DNA of 64,000 nt from assembly GCA_030770535.1 (NCBI GenBank), contig JASVEC010000002.1:124001-188000 (forward strand). The letters run 5' to 3'. Below, in pieces: positions 34,434 to 48,495 of the stretch. Under the pieces are notes generated by a model. The model was not told where the DNA came from, ran no database searches, and saw only the letters and a list, made by a program, of their open reading frames with translations. The position numbers and the translations under genes are program-made. Every line of letters starts with the position of its first letter. The first letter of the stretch is position 1. This DNA comes from Batkoa obscura. Lineage: Eukaryota; Entomophthoromycota; Entomophthoromycetes; Entomophthorales; Batkoaceae.

Positions 34434-35333
34434 TTATCTTTTAAAAAATCCTTTAATCTGGTCTCGGAACTTTTCAGCCTCATGTCTGATCCCAGTATGA
34501 AAAAACAGGATTAAAGTAGAATTAGCGACAAACCCCACGGCAAAAAAGATAGCTCCAACAATATGAAGAGTATCAGTAACATCAATAAATCTCTGTTCAT
34601 CTAAATAATTTAATATTGTTTCAATTAAAAATCCTACGTTTCCAGTAGTCATTAATATTCCATAAATCGATAAAGTTATATAAGTTTTAACGATAGCAGT
34701 CTGATAATCTTTAGCTCTTAATTTGTTACTGGAATTTAATTCAAATTCATTATCTTGAACCTTTCGAAATCCATTCACCTCTTTGGATATCTCATAATAA
34801 CAATAAATAATTGTCACTACCCCTGCAAAACAATTAAAATCTCTAAAAAAATGTGTAAAAGTAGCCAAAGGATAATTAACTACATCAAGGTGACAAGAGA
34901 AATTGGTAGCTGCACGTACAAATGCACCAGTTATTGCACAAATAATTAACAAGAGCAAAAAGATGATGGAGTTGATAACTAATATCCAATAAACTATTTT
35001 TATTATTCTGGATTTTTTAAAAATTAACACACGCTCAATGGCCAAAAAAGCATTGAATAACACTTCAAAATAAAATATAAGTACATAAAAAAAGCCTGTG
35101 ATTGTACAACCTGCAGAGCTATATATCATTTTTTCACCTTGAATTCGAGCGTAGATTGAATCCGCAACGATCAAAACTGGCAACAAGAGCTCTAAACTAG
35201 CTATTAAAATAATCAGTTTAATATCATTCTTTTTTATTGAGATTCGTGTTGCAAATAATAATAATAACAAGCAAGTGGTAAGGACAAATACATTTAATAT
35301 TAAGGTAATGATATAGAAAGCAGTGTAATTCAT
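34434..35333 (-). CDS. Class-A-like seven-helix receptor (array member 6)
   Basis: Single exon, 299 aa. One residue shorter than members 2 and 5 before TM3, with the TM3 Cys followed at class-A spacing by Glu-Arg-Val (AIERVLIFKKSR). Loop-2 Cys lies in FSCHLDVVNY, and the tail HEAEKFRDQIKGFFKR resembles that of member 3. Intact. The 64-aa plus-strand frame inside it is antisense shadow. Confidence 0.86.
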   Translation of the reverse strand: MNYTAFYIITLILNVFVLTTCLLLLLFATRISIKKNDIKLIILIASLELLLPVLIVADSIYARIQGEKMIYSSAGCTITGFFYVLIFYFEVLFNAFLAIERVLIFKKSRIIKIVYWILVINSIIFLLLLIICAITGAFVRAATNFSCHLDVVNYPLATFTHFFRDFNCFAGVVTIIYCYYEISKEVNGFRKVQDNEFELNSSNKLRAKDYQTAIVKTYITLSIYGILMTTGNVGFLIETILNYLDEQRFIDVTDTLHIVGAIFFAVGFVANSTLILFFHTGIRHEAEKFRDQIKGFFKR

Positions 35334-35385
35334 TCAAAAGATAATAACTAATTTCTTAAAAAGGGATGCATCACATTTATCTTCG

Positions 35386-35399
35386 ATTGTTATTTATGC
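35386..35399 (-). promoter_or_regulatory. TATA-like element of array member 6
   Basis: GCATAAATAACAAT, 53-66 bp upstream of the start, is the diverged form of the array element. Confidence 0.5.
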
Positions 35400-35509
35400 T
35401 TTTTTATTCGCTTTATCAGGTGATAGATGATTTATTAGTAAGTTTTGCTTTATGGTTCTTTGTGTAATTAATTTATTAATCATAGCTAAAAGAACAATTT
35501 TATAGTTAG

Positions 35510-35614
35510 AGATGAAGATGTACTTTTTTGTTTAACAATTTCAATAACAATCTTTCTACTCAAATAACGCTTAAAAAATGGAAAAGTAATGAAATCAAAG
35601 AAAACATCCCTCTA
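35510..35614 (-). mobile_element. M1 MITE copy 14
   Basis: Reverse-orientation M1 with a degenerate left end. AATAACGCTTAAAAAATGG and ACATCCCTC identify it. Confidence 0.75.
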
Positions 35615-36747
35615 TAAGGGATTTGTACACATGGTCATAGCTAATTGATATGCAATTACCTAGTATCTCCATAGTTCAATATGATGTTATATTAAATTAC
35701 ATGTTTTTGGTATATAACTTTTGAAGTTTATTAAATCTATGATGAATAGAATTCCATCAATCATAAGAGTAACAAAATATAACTTATTACAAAACTCTGT
35801 TCTTAACATAGCAAATAGTTCTTAATTCATCTAAAATAATAAAGCAGCATCAAAATCAAAAATAGTGAAAATAATGAGAAAACAGTTGATGGGTTATAGA
35901 CTAAAAGGGAAGCCTTCAATTTTCATAATGTATTTCAGTTTAATTTATATATAATTTTTTGAATTAAAGTAACTTTAAAGATTCAAAGAAAGTCACTACT
36001 TTATTCAATATTCTTTATAATATTGTATTTTTATTATTAAAACGGTGATAATTGTCAATAAAAAAAACTGGAATCTAAACAACGATAACTTGTATAGTCG
36101 ACTATCAAGACTTAAGTTTAAGACATCCTTTATTTACAGTAATACTCAAACCTAAAGTTATATGATTGTTTATTAATTTGTTATCTTTTTAGACTTGACC
36201 AATTATAGTTTAACTTTGTTGTGAGCTAATCTTATACTTGACTAAATTATAAAATCTCCTTTTACGAAATTTTAAATTAATAGGCTATAAAAAATAAAAA
36301 ATAAAAAATAAAAAATTTAATGAGAGTATTAAAGATAACTACAATATACTATTTTTGATAGACTTATATTGTTTTAAATGACTGGTTTATATAGCTTTAT
36401 CCTGTTTATGAGCTATGCGTATAATGCATAGTATATCTTTTGTTTTTTATTTTGACAGTTTACTATTAGTTGTTATCTTTAATCCATTATAGAAATTAAT
36501 TTTAGTATCTATTAGAAAGGATATTAAACTACTTTTTAATTGCCACTTATTATAGATCATGGAAGTAAATAACCTGCGATTTATAACTAAATAGAGGCCT
36601 TTTTAAATGCCTATGCCATCAATTATCAAGTTATGATTCTTAACAATATTTAGCTCAATCTAATACCAATTTTAAATTTAAAAAAGATTATAAAAAACAT
36701 GATGAAAAACTTAACGCTTGGATAAATATGGCCTAACTTTAATACTC
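35615..36747. other. Intergenic DNA between receptor array and P450 pair
   Basis: About 1.1 kb, AT-rich. Contains a small tandem repeat of AAAAAAT units at about 36288-36318. No gene seen. Confidence 0.4.
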
Positions 36748-38638
36748 TTAAACTTCTTCAAATGTAACTTTAAGCTCCTTAGGGTATGTGAGGCCGCCCG
36801 AGCTCAAGATGACTTTATCTCTATGGGGACTATTCTGTGGGAGACTAAACTTATACTTAATTAATAACATAGCCAACAAGATCTTCTGTTCCATTAAAGA
36901 AAACGAAAGTCCAATGCAACTTCTAGGGCCACCTCCAAAAGCAAACCAAGCTTTAGTTGCTGATTTGTCAAACTCATAACTAGGTTGATTATCAACCAAT
37001 GTCTCCTTAATAAATCTATCTGGATTAAACTCATTGGGTTCTTTCCAATAATTTGGGTCATGTAACATAGCATACAAGTTAATGGATACTACTTGATTAG
37101 GTTTTAAAATAAATCCAGACTCTAACTCAATTTCATTGTTAGTTACTCGAAACAGCTGTCCAACAGTAGGCTTCAATCGCATGGCTTCATAAATAATAGC
37201 TAATAGATAATGCATTTCTTTTTGTTCTTCTAAACTAGGTGGTCCAGTTCTTTTACCCATGACTCGAATCACTTCTTCTCTCGCTTTTTGTTGAATATCC
37301 TAATTAATTTAATAAATTATGAGTTTGATTGTTTTACTTTTCCTTACCTGATGTTTGCTAAGATAGTACATAATAAAAGCTAGCGTATTTGCCGTAGTAT
37401 CATGCCCAGCAACAAAAAAAATAACTGCATCATCCTAATAAAATAAAAATCACCATTATTTCATTGATCATTTTAAAAGAAACTTACGATCATTTCCTCT
37501 TTTGATAATAAAGGTTTCCCATCTTCAGTGATATCTCTATTCGCTTTTATCATTAAAGTAAGTAAATCTGCCTTTTCATCATGAATAGCTTCTCCTTTTT
37601 CAATCTTTTCCTTCTTTTGATCTAATACTTGGCTAATAAGCTTACGAAATTCTATTGCTTTTTTAAGGGCTTCGGTACGTAAGCTGAATATTGGATGTTC
37701 TAAAATAGGGAAAAACACATAGATAGTTTTTCTTAACTCTTGTGCCACAGAAGTATAAAGTGTAACGTATTTTCCATTGGGTTCAGTGATTGCCTAGCCA
37801 TATAGTTAGTGTTAAATAAGAGAATCAAATAAGGGCTATTAAATTACCTTGAAATCAAAATCAAAAATTGATTTGCCTAAAGCATCTAAAGTCATTCTAA
37901 AAAATGTGTTACTACTAATCCTATTATTACACAAGTAAAAACTTACCTTTTTAGCAAAGGTAGGATATCAACATCTCCTTTTTCAAGTTGAATTTGATCG
38001 ATAAATCCTTTCGCACAATCTCCAATAATATCCGATGACCAAGAACGATGGAAAGCAGGGTTTACTATCTTACGATGACGCTTCCATTCCTAGATAGTTA
38101 GAAATAAGTTGACTTTAAATTATAAAATATTATTTTTATAACTACCTCTCCAGAAGTAAACACAATGTTATTACCAAATAGTTGCTTACCAAAGGAATAT
38201 GTTACATTAGAGCGCACAGTTTCTTTTTCGTAGTGTTCTAAAGGTGGTTATGATTAAGTTTAATTAGAATCAATTATCCATTTAACCCTTCATAATCTCT
38301 TATTTACCTGTCTGTGTAAAGATTTTTTTAGATAACTCTAAATCACTAACTGATACAATCCATCGATTGATCCAAAACTATTAAATATTGTTAATAAATT
38401 AGCAATCGATTCCAACAACTATATTCACTTAATAAACTCTTACTCTAATGACTTTGAATTTATACAACATAGGCATAATTAACAGTTCATTACGATCATC
38501 ACTGGACATACCTTTTATAAAGGAGATTAAGTATTTGTATACCGATACAGAAGGTAAATGGGCTATATTAGAAGATGGAATTAATTTCCATGCGAAGAAA
38601 GAGAGCGGGAGAAGTAATACTAATAAAAAAGTATACAT
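36748..38638 (-). CDS. Cytochrome P450 monooxygenase, gene 1 of a tandem pair
   Basis: Eight exons: 38444-38638, 38308-38377, 38146-38237, 37947-38089, 37848-37896, 37488-37793, 37348-37434 and 36748-37299. They join in frame to 497 aa. An N-terminal membrane anchor (MYTFLLVLLLPLSFFAWKL) and a Pro-containing hinge place it on the ER face. The C-helix region reads EWKRHRKIVNPAFH, the I-helix AGHDTT (294-299), the K-helix ExxR Glu352-Arg355, and the heme loop FGGGPRSCIG has ligand Cys442. It presumably oxidises a small hydrophobic substrate using a P450 reductase. The CYP family is not assigned; the layout recalls CYP4-like/fatty-acid-type enzymes. Parts of exon 8 are identical to gene 2. Confidence 0.9.
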
Positions 38639-39159
38639 CTTTATAAGAAATTTAATTTATAACAGTTAAACTCAACTCTTATATACTTTTTTGAATAATG
38701 GTGTGGTAATTTACTGAAGTTTATATAATGAGGTTCTTGATAGGTATTTTTAAACGGGTGTGTTGGATAAGTATAAAATTTTATAGGTTAAGGATTTTTA
38801 TTTTAATAAAATAATAAACAATTGATAGAATGGGAACAGATTTATTATATATAAAAGTAAACTAGCAAAGATAATGTGTGATATATAGCATATAAGTATA
38901 TCATATAAGCTATGTAAAAATTAATGTGATTCAATATCAAATTTTGAAACCGTAGTTATTTTTAAAACCCAATTGAATGATTCGATCATCAAGATGATAA
39001 ATTTGGCTAAAGCTTATTCAATTCAATTACATCAGCTCTCAATTTTGTCAATATATACAAATTTTGAACTAAAACATAAAACTTGCTGTCAAAAATTAAA
39101 AACTTTCATATAGATCATAAGATAATATTCTCCAACTAAACATCTGCAGTTTTATTACT
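38639..39159. other. Spacer between the two P450 genes
   Basis: 520 bp, AT-rich. It must hold the promoter of gene 1 and the terminator of gene 2; no clear motif seen. Confidence 0.35.
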
Positions 39160-40993
39160 TTATAACTCTTCAAATTGTAATTTAAGGTCTTTAGGATGAG
39201 TTAACCCAGCACTATTAACAAGGATATCATTTTCATAGGGGCTATCTTTAGGAAGATAAAACTTAAACTTGGTTAGCAACATTGATAACAGAATCTTTTG
39301 TTCCATCAAAGAAAATGCAAGCCCAATACAACTTCTAGGGCCACCTCCAAAAGCAAACCAAGCTTTAGTTGCTGATTTGTCAAACTCATAACTAGGTTGA
39401 TTATCAACCAATGTCTCCTTAATAAATCTATCTGGATTAAACTCATTGGGTTCTTTCCAATAATTTGGGTCATGTAACATAGCATACAAGTTAATGGATA
39501 CTAATTGTCCAGGCTTCATAATAATTCCTTGATCAATTTCCACTTCAGTATTTACTTTACGGAATAATTGACCAACAGTTGGTTTGATTCTCATGGCCTC
39601 GTATATAATAGCTAATAGATAATGCATTTCTTTTTGTTCTTCTAAACTAGGTGGTCCAGTTCTTTTACCCATGACTCGAATCACTTCTTCTCTCGCTTTT
39701 TGTTGAATGTCCTGAATGAATATTTTAATAAATTTGTTATAACTAATTTAGTTTATCTTTTACCTGATGCTTACTAAGATAATACAAAATAAAAGCTAGA
39801 GTATTTGCAGTGGTATCATGTCCAGCAACGAAAAATACAACCGTATCATTCTAGGTTCATTTAATAATTAAACTATTATTATCAATATCGGTTTACTATT
39901 ATTTCCTCATTAGATAGCAATGGTTCCCCATCTTCCATGATGAACATATTTGCCTTTACCATAAGGGTAAGCAAATCTGCTTTAGATTCATCTACTTCTC
40001 CACCACTTTGAAGCTCTTTTTTTTTTTGTTCCAATACTTCACTAATAAGCGCTCGAAATTCAGTTACCCTAGCATGTGCATTGGCCCTTATGTTAAGGAT
40101 AGGGCTTTCCAAAAAAGGTAAAAAAGCATACACAATTTTACGAAACTCTTGCATCAATGATGTGTAAATTTTAACGTACTTGCCTTCAGGTTGTTCAACG
40201 GCCTAATATTAGACTTAGATTTGAACGATTAATGATAAATATATTCTACCTTAAAATCAAAATTAAAGATAGCTTTACCCAATGCATCGAGGGTCATCCT
40301 TAACAATTTAATTTAATGTTACAAAACCATCAATTTCTTTACCTTTTAAGAAAGGGTAATATTTCAATAGGTTCTTTTTCCAACTGAATTTTATCAAGTA
40401 AAACTTCACAACAATTTCCGACCAATTCAGTAGACCAAGAACGATGGAAGGCAGGGTTAGCCGCTTTACGATGACGCTTCCATTCCTAAAATGATAAAAA
40501 AATCAGCCGCTTGCTATAGTTTCTAGTTTTATGACTCACCTCACCAGAAGTAAATACAATATTGCTGCCAAATAATCTAGCGCCTACCGTATGCTCAGCA
40601 CCAGCACGTAAGGTATCTTTTTCGTAAATATCTAATTAAATGAACTACTGTGAATTTAAATCTATGATTTTAAATTTACTTGTTTTATTAAAGATTTCTT
40701 TAGCTCTTATAGTGTCTGAGATTACTACTATCCATCGATTTAACCAGAGCTGCAAAGAGTAATGTTAGTATACTTGATTATTTTCATTGCTATCAAAATA
40801 CCTTAGTAATTCCGTGCTTATACAAAATAGGTAGAACTAATCTCTCAGATCTTTTGTCACTGGGCTCTTGGTTTATAAAAGAAAGCAAGAAAGGAATCAA
40901 AGGTACAGAGGGTATCTTATATAAATTAGAAGGTGGAAGGAGTTTCCAGCCAAGAGCAACTACGATTGATATGAGGAATAAAATATAAATCAT
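39160..40993 (-). CDS. Cytochrome P450 monooxygenase, gene 2 of a tandem pair
   Basis: Eight exons: 40802-40993, 40680-40749, 40540-40631, 40343-40485, 40250-40298, 39897-40202, 39764-39850 and 39160-39711. They give 496 aa. Exons 2 to 8 have exactly the lengths of gene 1 (70, 92, 143, 49, 306, 87, 552); exon 1 is one codon shorter. Membrane anchor MIYILFLISIVVALGWKLL, I-helix AGHDTT, ExxR in EAMRIKP, heme loop FGGGPRSCIG. All key residues are kept, so both copies should be functional. Residues after ExxR (SRS5) and the anchor differ most from gene 1, suggesting different substrates or products. Confidence 0.9.
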
Positions 40994-41496
40994 TTTTAAC
41001 TAAAAATGAGATTATATCCTTTGATGAGTATTTATAGTTGTTGATTAAGTAAGGATGAGATAATGAAGCATGGTAAATAAATCAGGATCTAGCTTTTTAT
41101 AAGAGTATAACTCATGCTGTTTAGGTTGAATAGCAAGTTTCACATTTATTTTGGACTTAGATTGTACACTCTTTATCCGAAACAAATTTTATTATAAAAC
41201 CTGAAGCATTTTTTCCCTTCAATTATCTAAAATTAAATCTGTGATCAAAAACAAAACGAATCTCATTTTAAAATTGCTTGTCAGGTGCTATTGATTAAAA
41301 TTTAATATGGTCTTTTTCTTTTAGTCTAAAATTTCCTTAAACGTAGCTATAACAAATAATATTAAAATCGTGTAGCTTACATTTAATTTCAAATTTTAGT
41401 TTAAAAATAAATAGATATATCTAGCTTTAATTAATACCACAGGTATATAATTAAATACTGACAACATAAAATCCCGTCCGTCTTACAAAATAAATA
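40994..41496. other. AT-rich intergenic DNA
   Basis: About 500 bp including the presumed promoter of P450 gene 2. Nothing else recognised. Confidence 0.35.
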
Positions 41497-41592
41497 TGAT
41501 AATGTTTTTTAGTTTCATCACTTTTTCCATTTTTTGAGTATTATTTGAGCGGAAATTTTATCAGCAAAATTCTTAAACAAAAAAACAGCCCC
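41497..41592 (+). mobile_element. M1 MITE copy 15 (diverged)
   Basis: About 96 bp. The left end is degenerate (TGATAATG), the right end is CAGCCCCA, and the internal TTTCATCACTTTTTCC is clear. Confidence 0.75.
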
Positions 41593-42054
41593 ATATTTTA
41601 GTGCTATAATCTTTGATTTAATTTGTATTTTATATTATTTTAAACTAAAATTAGACCATAAAGAACATACAGTATTTATATGATAAATTAAAGCTACCTT
41701 TAAAACCTTCAACTTTAGTTACTATTTCAATTAAGTTTGTTTGAAATATTTATCTAGTTTAATAGAGCAGCTATCTTGCCTAATAATGGCTCTAAATTCA
41801 AGTTTATCCTCTAACATTAAAAAAGATCTATGCTATGACCTTAAATAATACTATTAGATATTTTTACTTCATAAAATTTAAATAATTCTAATGAGCTAAT
41901 TTGATAGCCATCATTAAAAACTTTTTTCAAATACCACTTTATTGTATATTCTTTTTACTTTGAATAAGAAATTTAGGACTGGTTGCATTTAAATACAAGT
42001 TTATGATTACATTAGTAACTACTTTACACAAAAATTAACCTAAAAGGTATTCAT
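41593..42054. other. AT-rich intergenic DNA
   Basis: No gene seen; downstream side of tRNA-His. Confidence 0.35.
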
Positions 42055-42124
42055 GTCATTGGGGGGAATCGAACCCCCGCTATCGCGGCCACAACGCGGT
42101 GTACTACCACTATACTACAATGAC
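42055..42124 (-). tRNA. tRNA-His (GTG)
   Basis: 70 nt cloverleaf on the minus strand. The acceptor stem GTCATTG pairs with CAATGAC, the D-arm is GTATAGTGGTAGTAC, and the T-arm contains GGTTCGATTCC. The anticodon stem CCGCG/CGCGA... brackets loop TTGTGGC with anticodon GTG. No intron. The CCA is not encoded, as usual in eukaryotes. Confidence 0.93.
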
Positions 42125-42240
42125 TTGGATGTTGGTTTTATTAAATTAAGTAAAGTATATATACGCCTTTTTGTTCAAATTTTTGGTTAATCTTCAAGAT
42201 GGGGCTCAAAGAGGAAAAATACTGAGGCCAAAAATGTCTT

Positions 42241-42312
42241 CTTCCTCACGGGGAATCGAACCCCGGCCGTTCCGGTGAAAGCGGAAAATCCTAACCACTG
42301 GACCATGAAGAA
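42241..42312 (-). tRNA. tRNA-Glu (TTC)
   Basis: 72 nt on the minus strand. The acceptor TTCTTCA pairs with TGAGGAA (one G-T), discriminator G. The anticodon stem TTCCG/CGGAA encloses CTTTCAC with anticodon TTC. The T-loop is GGTTCGATTCC. It lies 116 bp upstream of tRNA-His on the same strand. Confidence 0.92.
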
Positions 42313-42375
42313 AGCTACTTGATTAATTTAAATAATAATAGTTATTTATTATGTTCTATACAACCAAAATAAACA

Positions 42376-42473
42376 TGGGAATGTTTTTTTGACTTTTACT
42401 TTTTCCGTCTTTTAAAGGCTATTTGAGTGGAGAAATTGTTAGTAAAATTCTTAAATATAAAAACACATCCCCA
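42376..42473 (+). mobile_element. M1 MITE copy 16
   Basis: 98 bp, about 60 bp from tRNA-Glu. Ends TGGGAATG / CATCCCCA. Confidence 0.87.
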
Positions 42474-42672
42474 TATGTTTATTTACAATTAAAATCCAAT
42501 ACCTTGTTATTTTAAAAATGAAGGCTAATAGTGATTTAATTTTTTTATTTTGATTAAAACATATTTTAAATAATAGCTTTTTAGTACATCTTCAAATATT
42601 TAAATTTAATATTATTTTTATTTAACTATTAATAGTTGCTATAAATAAAAAATATTAGTAATTTTAACAATT

Positions 42673-42766
42673 TGGGGATGTTTTTGGTTTCATTACTTTT
42701 CCACTTTTAAGCGCCATTTGAGTGGAAAGATTGTTAGTAAAATTCAAACAAAAAAACACATCCCCA
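42673..42766 (+). mobile_element. M1 MITE copy 17
   Basis: 94 bp with good ends (TGGGGATG / CATCCCCA) and small internal deletions. It sits about 45 bp before the M64 pseudogene. Confidence 0.88.
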
Positions 42767-42811
42767 TATATTTATTCCTTAAAAATCAGTTAATGGTATG
42801 AGTTATGTATT

Positions 42812-43345
42812 TATGACTATTCTGATGTTATTCATAGGCTCGATCATGAAAACCAGGCCTTAAGCATTAAAAGTGTAAAAAAAATACCAGACGATTGTCC
42901 ATTGAGAATGATAACTTTCATTACTTTACATGAATACGAAACTAAAAACAAAAACAGCTTTGAAAATGAAAGTTGCTTCTTATATTCTATTGGGGTAATC
43001 ATGATAATAAAAGATATCTACTAACAAATGAATTTTGTATTATGAGAAACATGACTTCAATTAAGTTTTATAGGGTATTAAAAAATATCTTTAGTTGAAT
43101 TATCTTAAGAAATTAAATATCATTGATAGATCAATTATTAATAAAAAAGAGTATAGTGTTAATCTTAGCTTAGTTCCTTTAGGTTTTGGTCGTTTTCATA
43201 GTAATCTAGTTGTTGAAGATAAGAAGTTTATAATTTAAGGAGTTTAATCATGACTTAAATTAAGTTTAAATAATATTAGTTCTTGTTATCCTGGTAATTG
43301 GATACTTTAGTACAATTGATTACACTAGAAATTAAGAAAAACTAA
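42812..43345 (+). pseudogene. Decayed C-terminal fragment of an M64 metallopeptidase gene
   Basis: Translation in shifting frames matches the C-terminal third of the peptidase at 12.1 kb: LSIKSVKKIPDDCPLRMI, then ITLHEYETK, KRYLLTNEFCIMRNMTS, LNYLKKLNIID, NLSLVPLGF, PGNWIL and VQLITLEIKK. The intact gene reads IPENGPLRMVTSVTLHEYGT, TNEYCVMRNVTS and YLKRLNIID in the same order. The catalytic half is absent and several stops and frame changes occur. An extra M64 copy therefore once existed on this side of the P450 pair. Confidence 0.85.
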
Positions 43346-46518
<3,173 letters not shown>

Positions 46519-46690
46519 ATTATCATTTTTTTATATTAATAAAATATGAATTCTTTTTTATTTCATAGTTTTTTTAAAGTAATTTGATTGTTTATATTAT
46601 AGCCAATTAAATTCAAGGTACAACTGAATAGAAATTTGTTTAATTTCTAAATGATTTTTAAAAAATTGTTTTTTTGTATTAATTTTAAAA

Positions 46691-47284
46691 ATGAGTGAAG
46701 TAAATCCCAATCAACGTAATAAAGAAAATGAAAAGAAAGAATTTGTAGTAGAAGAACCATTGGATTTAGTCAAATTGTCTTTAGATGAGCGTATTTATAT
46801 TAAGATGCGTGGGGATAGAGAATTGAAAGGAAGATTACATGTAAGTTTAGAAGATTTAAACTTTTTATTTTTTGGATTAAAAGAGACAAAGAAGAATTGA
46901 GACTTTTGTTATTGAGACTTTTTATCAAGATAAAAGATGCACAACGGAAATGATATTTATATTAGATATTAATACTTAACTTTTTTAGGCTTATGATCAA
47001 CATATGAATATGGTAATTGGAGATGTTGAAGAAACTATAACAGTAGTTGAATTTAATAAAATTACAGAAGCAGAAAGTGTTAGGGTAAGTTTTTTTTTAC
47101 GAAAAAGCATAAAGAATAAGACGAGAATTAATTTTCTAATTCTTTTACATAGAACATTCATAGAAAATTTGAACTATTATTTGTTCGTGGAGATGGGGTT
47201 ATTTTGGTAAGCTTTAAGTTCGATTGTCTCTTTGGTTTAACTTATCAGTGTATTTAGGTTTCTCCTCCTTCAAGGGTTAATTAA
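46691..47284 (+). CDS. LSM3: U6 snRNA-associated Sm-like protein LSm3
   Basis: Four exons: 46691-46840, 46989-47084, 47153-47206 and 47258-47284. They give 108 aa. The Sm fold is evident: [24 protein letters not shown] (Sm1), [14 protein letters not shown], and the Sm2 signature [16 protein letters not shown]. LSm3 is part of the LSm1-7 ring (mRNA decay, cytoplasm) and the LSm2-8 ring (U6 snRNA, nucleus). Exon 3 is 54 bp and exon 4 only 27 bp. The N-terminal extension ([13 protein letters not shown]) is charged and typical of fungal versions. Confidence 0.93.
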
Positions 47285-47782
47285 AAGCTTATTTGATTAT
47301 GTAGATATCAATTTGTTTCTTTTTCATTTGAGTCGATTTTTGTTTATTTTTATAAAATTACACATAATGAATTAACAATTTAGAACAAATGTAACTAATA
47401 TGTATTAACTTCATAAGAGCTCATCTATTTGAAGTCAAAAATTTAAAATAAGCTACTTTATTAAGGTAAAAGAAAGAAAATTTAATGTAAGATTGATATT
47501 GAATTAAATTGTATTCCATTTGAATTAAAAGAAATAAAACCATTAATTTATATCTAACTTAATTTCTCAATAATAATAAATTATTTATTGAAATGTTACT
47601 AAGGCTCTGTTTTATTTGTGACACTCTAGTACTTTAATTCTATAACACATTTAACCATAAGTTACTAAATTTTAATAAAAGCAAGTATGTTTTATCATTT
47701 GAAGTTGATAATAGATATTGGTAAAAGGTAATTAAAATACAATACTATAAAAATAAGATTGAACAAAAAATTATATACTATA
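47285..47782. other. AT-rich intergenic DNA
   Basis: No gene seen between LSM3 and tRNA-Glu. Confidence 0.4.
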
Positions 47783-47854
47783 CTCCCCATCAGGGAATCG
47801 AACCCTGGCCATCACGGTGAGAGCGTGAGATCCTAACCACTGGACCAATGAGGA
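47783..47854 (-). tRNA. tRNA-Glu (CTC)
   Basis: 72 nt on the minus strand. The acceptor TCCTCAT pairs with ATGGGGA, discriminator G. The anticodon stem TCACG/CGTGA encloses CTCTCAC with anticodon CTC. The D-arm is identical to the tRNA-Glu at 42.2 kb. Confidence 0.93.
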
Positions 47855-47967
47855 GGTTTTTCTATTTTGATAAAAAATTAATTTTTAAATTAATTTTTTA
47901 AGTAATTTTTAACTACCTTTGAAGTATAAAAATTCACTTGTATTACTAATTTTTAATTTTTTGAAAG

Positions 47968-48037
47968 GAATAACAGATTAGCAAGATTTGGCTTAAGTGG
48001 AGCTATTGGATATTTATTAGCTAAGAAATCAAAATAG
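47968..48037 (+). other. Possible orphan terminal exon
   Basis: After a GAAAG that could be an acceptor, one frame reads RLARFGLSGAIGYLLAKKSK and then TAG, with codon use better than the surrounding DNA. No start codon or upstream exon is evident between the tRNA and this piece. It could be the last exon of a small membrane protein or a remnant. Confidence 0.25.
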
Positions 48038-48162
48038 ATATTTATGACTCAAATACGTTTATATTTATAACTTTTATTTGTATTTCTTATAGTTATACTT
48101 TTGTTATTTCTCATAGTTCTTTTGACAATTTTCAAAGCTTGAATCTGCAATTTAAAAATAAC

Positions 48163-48264
48163 TTTGAGATGTCTTTTTTTATTCAAAAAACTTACTAATA
48201 GTTTTTTTTACTCAAATAGCACTTAGAAAATGAAAAAAGTGATAAAACTAAAAAAACATACCCA
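48163..48264 (-). mobile_element. M1 MITE copy 18 (diverged)
   Basis: Reverse-orientation M1 with weak ends (TTGAGATG / CATACCCA) and a clear TCAAATAGCACTTAGAAAATG core. Confidence 0.7.
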
Positions 48265-48495
48265 TTTTATTATTATTTTAATCCACTGTTCATTTAAAGC
48301 CAAGTTTGTAGTTACTAAATTAATATTAATTCCTTTCATAATCCGATCCTTATCATCTGATTGGGTATTCTAACCCTCAAAAGAACCAAGTTGCATAATA
48401 TATTTATATTTAACATTTAGTTATTAAAAGTATAATTTAATTTTTTTTACTTTTTTCTAATTTTAACTATTTTTTAATCAATTGTTATTTTCATT

